Below the pieces are notes generated by a model. It did not search any database, was not told the DNA's origin, and saw nothing but the letters and a program-made list of their open reading frames with translations. A stretch of DNA of 64,000 nt from positions 62,001 to 126,000 of the forward strand of contig JAFKGI010000009.1 in NCBI GenBank assembly GCA_017307785.1, read 5' to 3'. This DNA comes from Vulcanimicrobiota bacterium (lineage in GTDB: Bacteria > Vulcanimicrobiota > Xenobia > Xenobiales > JADMJV01). The position numbers and the translations under genes were made by a program. The first letter of the stretch is position 1. Each line of letters begins with the position of its first letter. Below, piece after piece: positions 17,339-26,987 of this stretch.

Positions 17339-18349
17339 ACGGATGGCCGCGAGCAGGTCGTCCACGGCCTGCTCAGTGGTGTTCCAAGGACAGACGAATC
17401 TTGCGCCACCGGTGCCGATGAACTGGTAAAAGGCCCAGCCGGCCGCACGTAACCTCTCGATGTTGGCTTCACCGAGTGTGGCGAAGACGGCGTTGGATTG
17501 AACGGGGTAGAGCACCTCGACGCCTTGAGCGGTCAGGCCGTCCCCCAGGCGGCGGGCCATGGCGTTGGCGTGCCGGGCGTGGCGAAGCCAGTTATCCTGG
17601 GCCAGCATGCCGACCCAGGGAGCCGTCAGGTAGCGCATCTTGGAGGCCAGTTGACCGGCCTGTTTACAGCGATAGGCAAAGTCTTCGGCCAGTTCCAGGT
17701 TGAAGAAGACCACCGCCTCTCCCAAAGCCATTCCCATCTTGCAGCCCCCCAGCGAAAGCACGTCCACGCCGGCGCTGCTCACGATGCGGCCGGGGGACTC
17801 GCCGAGACCGGCGCAGGCATTGGCGAAACGGGCGCCATCCATATGGATTTTCAGGCCCAGAGAGAGCGCGACTTCGCGCAGTTCCTCCAGTTCGCTCAAG
17901 GAGTAAAGGGTGCCACACTCGGTCGACTGCGTCAGGGTCAGAGTCTTCGGCTTAGGGTAGTGAATATCGGTGCGCTTGTGGACCAGGCGCTCGACCTCGG
18001 AAGGCCTCAGCTTTCCCTGCTCTCCACTGGCCAGCAGCAGTTTGGTGCCGTTGGAGAAGAACTCGGGAGCGCCACACTCGTCGGTTTCCACGTGCGCCAG
18101 TTCGTGGCAGATGACGCTATGATAACTCTGACACAGCGAAGCCAGCGCCAGTGAGTTGGCGGCGGTGCCGTTGAAGACGAAAAAAACTTCGCAGGGCTTG
18201 TTGAACAGTGCGCGGATCGCATCGCTGGCCTTTTGCGTCCACTCGTCGTTGCCGTAGGAGGGAATGTGGCCCTGGTCCGCTTCCAGCAAGGCCTGCCGAG
18301 CCTCCGGGCACATGCCCGCGGTATTGTCACTGGCAAAATCATATCGCAT
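17330..18349 (-). CDS. Low-specificity L-threonine aldolase family protein
   Basis: 339 residues from ATG 18349 (an adjacent ATG at 18352 is equally possible). The start RYDFASDNTAGMCPEARQAL, YGNDEWTQKASDAIRALF, HMDGARFANACAGLG and the PLP-lysine region LSLGGCKMGMALGEAVVFF identify the PLP-dependent beta-eliminating lyase/threonine aldolase family. It cleaves L-threonine or allo-threonine to glycine and acetaldehyde. Glycine supply could feed the glycine cleavage operon at the left of the window, but the two are 15 kb apart and the link is only metabolic. The lysine motif has C-K-M where T-K-N is usual. Confidence 0.9.
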   Translation of the reverse strand: MRYDFASDNTAGMCPEARQALLEADQGHIPSYGNDEWTQKASDAIRALFNKPCEVFFVFNGTAANSLALASLCQSYHSVICHELAHVETDECGAPEFFSNGTKLLLASGEQGKLRPSEVERLVHKRTDIHYPKPKTLTLTQSTECGTLYSLSELEELREVALSLGLKIHMDGARFANACAGLGESPGRIVSSAGVDVLSLGGCKMGMALGEAVVFFNLELAEDFAYRCKQAGQLASKMRYLTAPWVGMLAQDNWLRHARHANAMARRLGDGLTAQGVEVLYPVQSNAVFATLGEANIERLRAAGWAFYQFIGTGGARFVCPWNTTEQAVDDLLAAIRSL

Positions 18350-18398
18350 CATCCCCCCTTCTCTCCCTCTCCCCCAAAACTCCCCGCCTCTCCAGAAC

Positions 18399-18431
18399 AA
18401 AAAAAATACCCCGCCGGACGAGCCGGCGGGG
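18399..18431 (-). terminator. Intrinsic terminator, leftward, without an obvious coding gene
   Basis: A 9-bp perfect stem (18409-18417 with 18423-18431) and a 5-nt loop are followed on the minus strand by TA and eight T. It lies 50 bp upstream of the threonine aldolase start, so it ends a transcript from the 18.43-18.6 kb gap or works as an attenuator for threonine aldolase. Confidence 0.75.
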
Positions 18432-18463
18432 CTTCAATACTGAGGGAGCGACCTTCAACGCAT

Positions 18464-18514
18464 TCACATCGTCGCGCTGTTCAGCGCTTCGATGGACTCA
18501 ATATAAATCCGCAT
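18464..18514 (-). CDS. Possible 16-residue leader or micro-ORF
   Basis: ATG to TGA, reading MRIYIESIEALNSATM, in the gap between the divergent membrane-protein and threonine aldolase genes and just upstream of the minus-strand terminator at 18399-18431. Purine-rich AAGG directly precedes the ATG and AAGGG stands 10 nt upstream, so the ribosome site is poor. The mix of Ile, Glu and Arg is not a run of regulatory codons, so classical attenuation is not supported. It may be part of a small RNA instead. Confidence 0.2.
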   Translation of the reverse strand: MRIYIESIEALNSATM

Positions 18515-18605
18515 CCTTGGTTTACCCTTAATCGTTTCGCCGGGATGTAAACAGTTTGTGAAAGCCCTGAGCAAGGTTGTTGCGCCGTGGGCGGAAGGAA
18601 CAGGT

Positions 18606-19031
18606 ATGACCTTTTTGGCGATAGCTCTGATCGTGCTTTCCCAGTGGTTTGGCTGGGCCAGTTGGCGACGCATCCTGGAGAACCGATTACGCCCGCGAAT
18701 GCTGGTCGGTCAGATACTCTGCAGCGGGGCTCAGCTTTGCCTGGTGGCCTGGGTTGTTCTCCTGGATGGTGGGGCCGGCCGCCATGATGAGTTAGCCAAT
18801 GCGAATGGCGGCTTGCTCGCCTATGCCGGATTGCTCTTGCAGCTGGGTGGTCTCTGGTTTCTGTGTTGGCTGACTTCTGGACTGGTGTTGGGCTGGCGCC
18901 GGGAAGGGACTCGCGACCGTAAATCCCTCTCCTTCACCCTGACGGTTTCGCTGCTCAGTCACTTGCTGCTTTCGATCCTCGGGCCTCTTGGAGCCATGGC
19001 CTGGATTCTGCGCAACTTCCACGTGAATTGA
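18606..19031 (+). CDS. Small four-helix membrane protein, unknown function
   Basis: 141 residues from ATG 18606, chosen because GGAAGGA stands 7 nt upstream; an in-frame GTG at 18558 would add 16 residues without a site. Four hydrophobic helices are visible: about residues 2-18 (FLAIALIVLSQWFGW), 32-53, 66-93 and 108-137. Short Arg-rich loops separate them (RRILENRLRPR, WRREGTRDRK), consistent with a cytoplasmic side. No family recognised. Confidence 0.65.
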   Translation: MTFLAIALIVLSQWFGWASWRRILENRLRPRMLVGQILCSGAQLCLVAWVVLLDGGAGRHDELANANGGLLAYAGLLLQLGGLWFLCWLTSGLVLGWRREGTRDRKSLSFTLTVSLLSHLLLSILGPLGAMAWILRNFHVN

Positions 19032-19066
19032 GATCCAGGTCACAGTCTTCTCTGAACGGTCACGCC

Positions 19067-19161
19067 TATATTGGGAGAGTAGCCGTCTGGCAAGACTGCG
19101 GCAACGGCTGAGGCCGCCGGCAGCGACTGCCACTCCCTGGCGGAGGACGGCTCATGGAGGT
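19067..19161 (+). promoter_or_regulatory. Structured 5' leader with competing stems
   Basis: TATATT at 19067-19072 is a candidate -10 box. Downstream, AGCCGTC at 19081-19087 can pair with ACGGCT at 19104-19109 or, equally well, with GACGGCT at 19146-19152, which ends five bases before the GGAGG ribosome site of the next gene. A further stem GGCAG/CTGCC lies at 19119-19131. The two pairings exclude each other, as in leader-based control. Confidence 0.35.
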
Positions 19162-19166
19162 TCTCC

Positions 19167-19628
19167 TTGTTTCGCGCTACGTCGGTTTTCTTGACGTCCC
19201 TCGCGCTCGCCGCTCTCGTGCAGACGGCCTCCTGTCAGACTCCTCAGGACGAGGAGCCGCCCGTCACCCTCAATAGCACCACTCCGGTTCTGCTGCCCAC
19301 CCCAAGCCCGGTTCGACGCTGGGACCTCGAGGGGCGGGGAGACGGTTCGGAGCACGACTTCATCTACACAAGCTGGGCCAATCCCGGCCTTGTGGAGATC
19401 ACCGTCAACGCTCGGGCACAGCGATGGCTGTCCAACGTCACCGTTACTCTGGAGGACGGTGCTGGCCGTGAACTGGCCCGGGTAGGCACTCGCGCCGGCG
19501 CGGACCAGTCGACGACCGGGAACGTCTTTTATCGGGTGCTTGCCCGCGAGCCCATTCGAGTACACGTCCATGTGGACGAGAATGCCGGGCCTTATTCGAT
19601 CTCGGTGAACGGCCCGCTCGACCGCTAA
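19167..19628 (+). CDS. Exported protein, possible lipoprotein
   Basis: 153 residues from a TTG with GGAGG six nt upstream; the nearby ATG at 19154 is in another frame. Residues 1-23 form a signal peptide (FLTSLALAALVQTASC) ending in a cysteine; TASC is an imperfect lipobox because Leu is replaced by Thr at -3. The mature part has a Pro/Thr linker then a beta-rich domain of about 100 residues with SEHDFIYTSWANPGLVEITVNA and a C-terminal GPYSISVNG, resembling bacterial pre-peptidase C-terminal-type beta-sandwich domains. The function is unknown. Confidence 0.65.
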   Translation: MFRATSVFLTSLALAALVQTASCQTPQDEEPPVTLNSTTPVLLPTPSPVRRWDLEGRGDGSEHDFIYTSWANPGLVEITVNARAQRWLSNVTVTLEDGAGRELARVGTRAGADQSTTGNVFYRVLAREPIRVHVHVDENAGPYSISVNGPLDR

Positions 19629-19689
19629 GGCGGGCCCTCTCTATAGGGCTGAAAAGGATGCCTCTGGAAAAGTAGGGAAACCGCCGGCT

Positions 19690-20931
19690 ATGATCAGCCT
19701 ACCGGGTTCCGTTTTCTGGGCATCCTTGCTGATCTGGCAGCTGATCTGGCTGTCTCAGAGCGCGCCTTCCCTCCACCCCGACCCTTGGCGCTGGTGGTCT
19801 GCCCTTCTGTTGGCCATGCTCTCGCTCGGAGCGACTTCTCAGCGGCGGGCTCAGGCCGCCCTGATTTTGCTGATGTTGGCCGGTCTGGTCGGCCTGGGCA
19901 CGGTCAGCTCCGTTCTTTTTCGTTGTCTGGTTTTTTGGAGCTACTGGGCCGGTTTTGCGGAGGCGGTGCGCCGCCAGCAGAGTGCTCCAGGGCGACTCAC
20001 CCGCGCCATCCTCTCCAGTTATCTGATCTTGTTCGGACTGCAGCTCTTTTTGGTGATGGGCGAGTTCTGGATGCGCTACCTGGCCTGGTCCAATGACCCC
20101 ACTCGCATCCCGTGTCTGAGCTATTCCAACACTCCCTGGAAAGCGGGGCCGCTCTATGCGGCCGAGCGAAATCATCTGGGCCTGCGCTCGCCCGAGCTCA
20201 GTCCTTTCAAGCCCCCGGGCAAAAAGCGCGTGCTCTTTCTGGGAGACTCGGTTACTTTCGGATTGGGTGTGCCGCTTCAGGACACATTCATCAAGCGCAT
20301 CGAGGAACAGCTGGGACCTGACGTGGAAGCGATCAATCTGAGCGCCGCCGGCCTCAACCTGCAACAAGAAGTCGAGGCCCTGATGACCCAGGGCGGTTAT
20401 TACGAGGTGGATGCCGTTGTCTGGGTTTTTTTCCCAAACGACATCGAACACATGGGTTGGGAGCTCGGCTACTCGGGCATCGAGCCCTCGCTGGACTCGC
20501 TCTATCGCAGCTGGCTCTTCTATGAATATTTGAAGGGAAACTACAACTTGGCGCTGGGGGCTCTGGGCTGGAGGGAAACTTACCTGTCCGGACTTCTCAA
20601 GGCCTACTCAGAGGACAAAACCTACGGTCAGTTCGCCAATCAGATGGCTCTGATGTCGGCCATTTGCCAGCGGCGAAATCAGAAGCTGGGAGTCGTCCTC
20701 TTTCCTTTCATGGAAGATCTGCAGAACTACCCGCTCACTTCCGTGCAGAACAAAGTGGGGGCCGACCTGGCTCAGATGGGGATTCCTCATCTGGACCTGA
20801 CCCCAACCATGACCCCTTTTCCGACCAGGCAGCTTCAGCTCAACCCGCGCTTTGACCATCATCCCAACGTGCGAGCCAATCAACTGGCGGCTGATCAGAT
20901 GGCCCCGTTCGTGGCGCAACTGCTCAAATAA
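19690..20931 (+). CDS. SGNH/GDSL hydrolase family protein with N-terminal membrane segments
   Basis: 413 residues. Residues 1-135 hold four or five membrane helices. The hydrolase domain begins at about 175 with block I VLFLGDSVTFGLGVPLQD (catalytic Ser in GDS), block II/III VEAINLSAAGLNLQQEVEAL with the Gly and VVWVFFPNDIEH with the Asn, and the C-terminal D-x2-H block in NPRFDHHPNVRANQLAAD. Such enzymes are membrane-anchored O-acetyl esterases or lipases acting on envelope polysaccharides; the substrate is not determined. No clear ribosome site before the ATG. A bidirectional terminator follows. Confidence 0.85.
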   Translation: MISLPGSVFWASLLIWQLIWLSQSAPSLHPDPWRWWSALLLAMLSLGATSQRRAQAALILLMLAGLVGLGTVSSVLFRCLVFWSYWAGFAEAVRRQQSAPGRLTRAILSSYLILFGLQLFLVMGEFWMRYLAWSNDPTRIPCLSYSNTPWKAGPLYAAERNHLGLRSPELSPFKPPGKKRVLFLGDSVTFGLGVPLQDTFIKRIEEQLGPDVEAINLSAAGLNLQQEVEALMTQGGYYEVDAVVWVFFPNDIEHMGWELGYSGIEPSLDSLYRSWLFYEYLKGNYNLALGALGWRETYLSGLLKAYSEDKTYGQFANQMALMSAICQRRNQKLGVVLFPFMEDLQNYPLTSVQNKVGADLAQMGIPHLDLTPTMTPFPTRQLQLNPRFDHHPNVRANQLAADQMAPFVAQLLK

Positions 20932-20970
20932 AAAAGACCCCGGTTCTTTGGGAACCGGGGTCTCTTTTGT
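20931..20970. terminator. Bidirectional intrinsic terminator
   Basis: A perfect 12-bp stem (20935-20946 with 20952-20963, loop of five) has a run of A on its left and TTTTGTTTT on its right, so it can end both the SGNH hydrolase transcript and the groESL transcript that converge here. Confidence 0.92.
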
Positions 20971-20984
20971 TTTAGGACCTGGAT

Positions 20985-22619
<1,635 letters not shown>

Positions 22620-22637
22620 CTAATTCTGAAATAAAGC

Positions 22638-22943
22638 TTACGGAAGGATGGCGAGGATTTCGGATTCCTTGATGATCAGGAACTCTTCGCCTTCGAGCTT
22701 GACTTCGGTGCCGCTATACTTGCCGTACAGGACCTTGTCGCCAGCCTTAACGTTCATGGGGATGGTCTTGCCATCGTCGGTCACTTTGCCGTTGCCGACA
22801 GCCACGACTTCACCCTGCTGGGGCTTCTCCTTGGCGGTGTCGGGCAGGTAGATGCCGCTCTTGGTCCGTTCTTCCTGGGGCAGGGCGCGGACAATCACGC
22901 GCTCGCCGAGAGGACGAAGGTTCAACTCGGTTTTGGTAGCCAT
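22638..22943 (-). CDS. groS: Co-chaperonin GroES
   Basis: 101 residues. [45 protein letters not shown] and [30 protein letters not shown] are the GroES sequence including the mobile loop. A strong AAGGAGGAG site precedes the ATG. The upstream 135 bp lacks a CIRCE element (no TTAGCACTC-N9-GAGTGCTAA), so control is not through a recognisable HrcA site; a CGGTCT-TTCAC-AGACCG hairpin lies at 22988-23004. Confidence 0.99.
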   Translation of the reverse strand: MATKTELNLRPLGERVIVRALPQEERTKSGIYLPDTAKEKPQQGEVVAVGNGKVTDDGKTIPMNVKAGDKVLYGKYSGTEVKLEGEEFLIIKESEILAILP

Positions 22944-22987
22944 TCTATGCTCCTCCTTGATTTTACCGCGTCGACAGAGGTGCCGAC

Positions 22988-23004
22988 CGGTCTTTCACAG
23001 ACCG
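22988..23004. promoter_or_regulatory. Small hairpin in the groES upstream region
   Basis: CGGTCT pairs with AGACCG around a 5-nt loop, 45 bp upstream of the groS start. It would be in the 5' leader of groESL if transcription starts upstream of it. No CIRCE element was found. Its role is unknown. Confidence 0.25.
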
Positions 23005-23066
23005 TATCCTATGCAGTTCATGTTAGAGGGAGAGCAGACGACTGTTAGATTTGTGTTAGATCGTGG

Positions 23067-23078
23067 TAGAGTGCACCC
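23067..23078 (+). promoter_or_regulatory. Leaderless-type promoter -10 element
   Basis: TAGAGT at 23067-23072, six bases, then ATG at 23079. No ribosome site is present before this ATG. The element itself is a modest match to TATAAT; support comes from the repeated spacing elsewhere. Confidence 0.4.
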
Positions 23079-24152
23079 ATGTCGCTACTTGAACTCACTC
23101 AACAACTCATGTCCATTCCTTCGATATCATCCAATCGTGAAGAGTGCCATCGTGCCCTGGATTGGGTCATCGGCCAGATCGGCGACCTGCGCGGGTTGTA
23201 CCGCCACGACTTTGAGTATCAGGGTTTTCGCAGCGTGATTTTCTCCACTCGGCCCGAAAGACGCAGCGGTCTGGTGCTCAACGCCCATCTGGACGTCGTA
23301 CCGGCTCACTCCCACCAATTCACTCCCGAGATGCGCGGCAATCAGCTATGGGGTCGCGGCAGCTATGACATGAAAGGGGCGGCGGCGGTTTATCTGCAGC
23401 TGGTCAAGGATTTGGCCGCTCAGAATCCCGAGGACCGCCCCAACGTCCAGATTCAGTTCGTCACCGACGAGGAGATCGGTGGCCATCGCGGCGCCGAGCG
23501 CCTGGTGCCGGAAGGCTTCGTGGGCGACTTTATGATCGCCGGTGAGCCCACCAACCTGAACATTTGCTATGCGGCCAAAGGGGTTTACTGGGTGACCGTG
23601 CACCTGAGCGGCAGTCCCGGCCACGCCGCTATGCCCTGGCAAACGCAAAATCCGATGGGTGACCTCTCCCGGGGACTGGCGCGGCTACTCGAGCAATATC
23701 CGGCCCCTAGCGAGCCCGTCTGGCGTACCACGGCCACGCCCACGGGAATTCTGGCCGAGTCCAGCCACAATCGCGTCCCCGACAAAGTTTCCCTGAAAAT
23801 CGACATCCGCCGCGTGCCCGAGCACACTCAGGACGAGATCCAGGCGGACCTGCAAGAGTTTTTCCCGGGCACCCGTATCGAGGTGGTACAAGACAGCTAC
23901 GCCCACTACGTAGACCCGGCCAACCCCTGGTGCGTGCAGCTGGCCGACATGCAGCAGCAGCAGTTGGGCAGCCGGCCTCAGTTCTACCGCGAGCACTTCG
24001 CTTCCGACGCCCGCTACTGGACAAACGCGGGTATTCCAGCTGTCTGCTGGGGGCCGAGTGGCGCCAATATGCACGCAGACAACGAATACCTCGAGGCCGA
24101 CAGTCTGGAGACATACCATCGATTGATGTCGCTGTGGATGACGCGCTTTTAA
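23079..24152 (+). CDS. M20 family metallopeptidase (ArgE/DapE/carboxypeptidase type)
   Basis: 357 residues. Zinc-site motifs are in order: NAHLDVVPAH near residue 70 (first His and catalytic Asp), GRGSYDMKGAAAVYL near 90 (bridging Asp), TDEEIGGHRGAERL near 130 (catalytic Glu pair) and the C-terminal ligand His in GPSGANMHADNEYLE. The dimerisation domain begins AAKGVYWVTVHLSGSPGHAAMPWQ. It hydrolyses an N-acyl or peptide bond in the cytoplasm; DapE, ArgE or deacetylase roles cannot be separated, and there are no biosynthetic neighbours. It begins with an ATG that lacks a ribosome site. Confidence 0.92.
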   Translation: MSLLELTQQLMSIPSISSNREECHRALDWVIGQIGDLRGLYRHDFEYQGFRSVIFSTRPERRSGLVLNAHLDVVPAHSHQFTPEMRGNQLWGRGSYDMKGAAAVYLQLVKDLAAQNPEDRPNVQIQFVTDEEIGGHRGAERLVPEGFVGDFMIAGEPTNLNICYAAKGVYWVTVHLSGSPGHAAMPWQTQNPMGDLSRGLARLLEQYPAPSEPVWRTTATPTGILAESSHNRVPDKVSLKIDIRRVPEHTQDEIQADLQEFFPGTRIEVVQDSYAHYVDPANPWCVQLADMQQQQLGSRPQFYREHFASDARYWTNAGIPAVCWGPSGANMHADNEYLEADSLETYHRLMSLWMTRF

Positions 24153-24230
24153 GATCCTTGTAAGAAGATTTTCAGTCCCCTCTATTAAGCTATGACAACA
24201 TACACACAGAGTGAAAGAGGGAACCGTCCC

Positions 24231-25001
24231 ATGATGATTCAGGCCAATGGCTGCCCGTTCCACCGCAAGCCCGCCGCAGCTCCTAAACCGGAAGAGCAGG
24301 CTCCGCAACAGCCGAAGGATAGCCTCGACCCCGCCGGGCTCAGCGACAAGCTCGACAACCCCAAGGCGGCTTTGATTCCGTGCCCCTGGTGGCGTACCGT
24401 CATCAACGAAGATCTGGTCAAAGTCGATGGCGACGGCAACGTTACCATGAAAGATTTGCGCCACGCCCTCAAGGCTACCGGCGTCACCTTCGGCCTTCGC
24501 GAAGGCGCCATCCTCGGCGTAAAACGAGTGGCCGCCCAACTGGCCGGTCAGGCCACCGGCGGTATCACCGGCTTCATGCACGTCCTGTGCATGGACAAAA
24601 TCAATGTTCTCGACCTGCCCAAGAGTTCTCTGATGCACACCGGCGATTCGGGCACGCTGCGCAACGGCTTCAACCAGGAAAACCTCGAGCGTCTGTTGAG
24701 CTTCAGCTCGGACGGTCAGCGCATCACCGCCAACGATCTGGCTGACGCCAACAAGAAGCAGGTGGAGGCCGACCCCGGCGAAAGCGGCCGTAAGTTCGGC
24801 ATCGCGGAATACTCGATTCTGCTCAATATCTTTGGACGTAAGGACGAGAACGGCCAGAAGTATCTGACCAAACAAGACCTGACCGACGTCTTCAAGAACA
24901 ACGAGTTCCCCGAGAATTGGGAAAAGCCCAAGGTTGGCTTCATCAATCTGGGCAAGAGCATCTTCGGCATGTTCGGGCGTCAAAAAGAAGAAACTAAGTA
25001 A
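24231..25001 (+). CDS. Heme-thiolate peroxidase-like protein (chloroperoxidase/UPO-related)
   Basis: 256 residues from ATG 24231; an upstream in-frame ATG at 24192 lies where a promoter is likely (TTGTAA then TATTAA), so the later start is preferred. No signal peptide. C51 is in a PCP motif (residues 50-52) at the position of the heme-thiolate ligand of family-2 peroxidases, and the following text VDGDGNVTMKDLRHALKATG matches the usual LPRDG-x-x-T helix pattern. HTGDSGTLRNGFNQENLERLL at about 136-156 aligns by eye with the EHD-x-SLSR-x-D region, but the catalytic Glu is not conserved. EF-hand-like DGDGN is at 66-70. The assignment is by pattern only; it may be a non-catalytic relative. Confidence 0.5.
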   Translation: MMIQANGCPFHRKPAAAPKPEEQAPQQPKDSLDPAGLSDKLDNPKAALIPCPWWRTVINEDLVKVDGDGNVTMKDLRHALKATGVTFGLREGAILGVKRVAAQLAGQATGGITGFMHVLCMDKINVLDLPKSSLMHTGDSGTLRNGFNQENLERLLSFSSDGQRITANDLADANKKQVEADPGESGRKFGIAEYSILLNIFGRKDENGQKYLTKQDLTDVFKNNEFPENWEKPKVGFINLGKSIFGMFGRQKEETK

Positions 25002-25023
25002 TCCGGAAACTCCCGACTCCGCC

Positions 25024-25051
25024 AAAAAGCCAGTGCAAACTGGCTTTTTTT
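25024..25051 (+). terminator. Intrinsic terminator
   Basis: An 11-bp stem (25024-25034 with 25039-25049) closed by GCAA and ending in a run of seven T, 22 bp after the stop of the preceding gene. The flanking A run makes it partly bidirectional, but there is no minus-strand gene to the right. Confidence 0.92.
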
Positions 25052-25070
25052 GTTGAATCGCCTCCGGTGG

Positions 25071-25083
25071 TATGGTCTGACCC
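25071..25083 (+). promoter_or_regulatory. Leaderless-type promoter -10 element
   Basis: TATGGT at 25071-25076, seven bases, then ATG at 25084 with no ribosome site. It directly follows a terminator, so this gene must have its own promoter; this is the only candidate. Confidence 0.45.
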
Positions 25084-26985
25084 ATGAACCAGTTCTCTTT
25101 GCGGGATAAACTCCGTTACCGATGGGATAATTTGATGTCCAGGGGGCCGGCGGCCATGATCGCCGTGTTGGCGGTTTGCACTACCCTGGGCGTCCTGCTG
25201 GCGGCCACCGCCATCACCTTGTTAGGCCTGCATTCCGACGGCAAAGACCCGGCCTCGCTAGGTGAGAACGTCTGGACGGCGCTGATGCGCACGCTGGACC
25301 CGAGCAATCTGGCCGGCGACAGTGGTTGGACTTTCCGGCTGGTCACGTTGGCGATCAGTGTCGTCGGTATCTTCATCCTGAGCGCGCTCATCTCGATCCT
25401 TTCTTCGGGTCTTCAGGTGCGCATCGACGAACTGCGAAAGGGGCGCTCGCTGGTGGTGGAGCGCAACCACGTCATCATCCTGGGCTGGTCGGCCAAGATT
25501 TTCACCATCCTCAGCGAGTTGCTGCTCAGCAATCAGAGTCGCCGCGACGCCTGTATTGTGATTCTGGCCGAGCGCGACAAGGTGGCCATGGAAGATGAGC
25601 TCCGCCTCAAGCTGCCCAAACGCGGACGCACCCGCATCGTGTGCCGCGCCGGCAACCCCACCGACCCGCTGGACCTGAACATCGTCAGCCCGCAGACCTC
25701 CAAGGCCATCGTGGTCATGGCTCCGGACGGCGCCAATCCGGACGCCGAAACCATCAAGACGATCCTGGCCCTGACCAATCGGCGCCGAGGAAAGAAGCAG
25801 AAGCCCTACCACATCGTGGCCGAACTGCGCGACTCGGCCAACCTCAAACTGGCCAAGCTGGTGGGGAAAGAGGAAGTGGAGTTCGTGACCGCCGACGACC
25901 TGGTGGCCCGCCTGACCGTGCAGGCCTGTCGTCAGCTGGGCCTGTCCCTGGTTTACACCGAGCTGATGGACTTCGGTGGGGGAGAGATGTATTTCCATGG
26001 AGACCACAAGCTTTTTGGCCAAAGCTACGCCGACTGCATTCTTAGCTATCCGCATTGCGCAGTGGTAGGCTTGCAGTTGAGCGACGGCCGGGTAAGCGTG
26101 AATCCCGCTAAGGACTATCGCTTGCAGTCGGGCGATAAGGTGGTGGTGCTGGCCGAAGACGACAGCTCTATCCGCGTCAAGGCTCGCCCCAACGGCGGCG
26201 GTGCCGGGGTGGTGCGCGAGACGTTTCCGTCGGAGCGCAAGCCGGAGAAGATTTTGCTTTTGGGCTGGAACGACAAGGCGCCCATCATCATTCGCGAGCT
26301 GGACCGCTACATGCCTCAGGGCTCAGCCTTGACGGTGGTCTCCACCTACGACGTTTCCAAGGCTTTCGACGAGGAAGTGCCGCTGCTCAACAACCTGACG
26401 ACCGAATACTGGACTTCCTCCACCAGCGACCGCACCATCCTGGACGGTCTGGACTTGACCCAATACCAGCACGCGCTGGTGCTGGCCTACAGCAACCATC
26501 TGGACCAGCAAGAGTGTGATTCCCAGACGCTCATGACGCTGCTCAACCTGCGCGACATCTGCGATGAAGAGAATCATCGCTGTGGCTTGCTCAGCGAAAT
26601 GCTCGACATTCGCAATCGTGAACTGGCTCAGGTGACGCGGGCCGACGACTTCGTCGTCAGCGACCGTCTGGTTTCGCTGGTGCTCAGTCAGGTCACGGAA
26701 AACAAAGACATCATGCGCATTTTCGACGATCTCTTCCATCACGAGGGCTCGGAACCGTTCCTCAAGCCCGCCTCGCACTACGTGCCTTTGGGTACGGACG
26801 TCAATTTCTACCAGGTGGCCGAGTCGGCTATTCTGAAGAACGAGACGGCCTTGGGCTATCGCCTGAAGCATCTACACTACGACCCCGAGAACCACTACGG
26901 TATGCGACTCAACCCCCTGAAGGGCGAAACCGTCCGCTTTCAAGAGGGTGACCAGATCATCGTATTGGCGGAAACTGATGTCTGA
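25084..26985 (+). CDS. CASTOR/POLLUX-type ion channel with RCK domains
   Basis: 633 residues. Two membrane helices (about residues 20-48 and 85-112) flank a pore region ENVWTALMRTLDPSNLAGDSGWTFR that lacks a GYG filter. Then GRSLVVERNHVIILGWSAKIFTILSELLLSN begins the first RCK/Rossmann domain and EKILLLGWNDKAPIIIRELDRYM the second, around residue 385. This layout matches the CASTOR/POLLUX-related channels, which in plants pass Ca2+ or K+ at the nuclear envelope; bacterial members are mostly uncharacterised. It probably gates on a cytoplasmic ligand. The Lhr helicase gene follows after 2 bp, so they are co-transcribed. Confidence 0.87.
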   Translation: MNQFSLRDKLRYRWDNLMSRGPAAMIAVLAVCTTLGVLLAATAITLLGLHSDGKDPASLGENVWTALMRTLDPSNLAGDSGWTFRLVTLAISVVGIFILSALISILSSGLQVRIDELRKGRSLVVERNHVIILGWSAKIFTILSELLLSNQSRRDACIVILAERDKVAMEDELRLKLPKRGRTRIVCRAGNPTDPLDLNIVSPQTSKAIVVMAPDGANPDAETIKTILALTNRRRGKKQKPYHIVAELRDSANLKLAKLVGKEEVEFVTADDLVARLTVQACRQLGLSLVYTELMDFGGGEMYFHGDHKLFGQSYADCILSYPHCAVVGLQLSDGRVSVNPAKDYRLQSGDKVVVLAEDDSSIRVKARPNGGGAGVVRETFPSERKPEKILLLGWNDKAPIIIRELDRYMPQGSALTVVSTYDVSKAFDEEVPLLNNLTTEYWTSSTSDRTILDGLDLTQYQHALVLAYSNHLDQQECDSQTLMTLLNLRDICDEENHRCGLLSEMLDIRNRELAQVTRADDFVVSDRLVSLVLSQVTENKDIMRIFDDLFHHEGSEPFLKPASHYVPLGTDVNFYQVAESAILKNETALGYRLKHLHYDPENHYGMRLNPLKGETVRFQEGDQIIVLAETDV

Positions 26986-26987
26986 AC

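Noticed and set aside
19067..19150. c-di-GMP (GEMM), TPP or cobalamin riboswitch
   Set aside because: No conserved core sequence of these classes; only generic stems, so kept as an unnamed leader.
22944..23078. CIRCE element expected before groES
   Set aside because: No TTAGCACTC-N9-GAGTGCTAA pattern, even with several mismatches.
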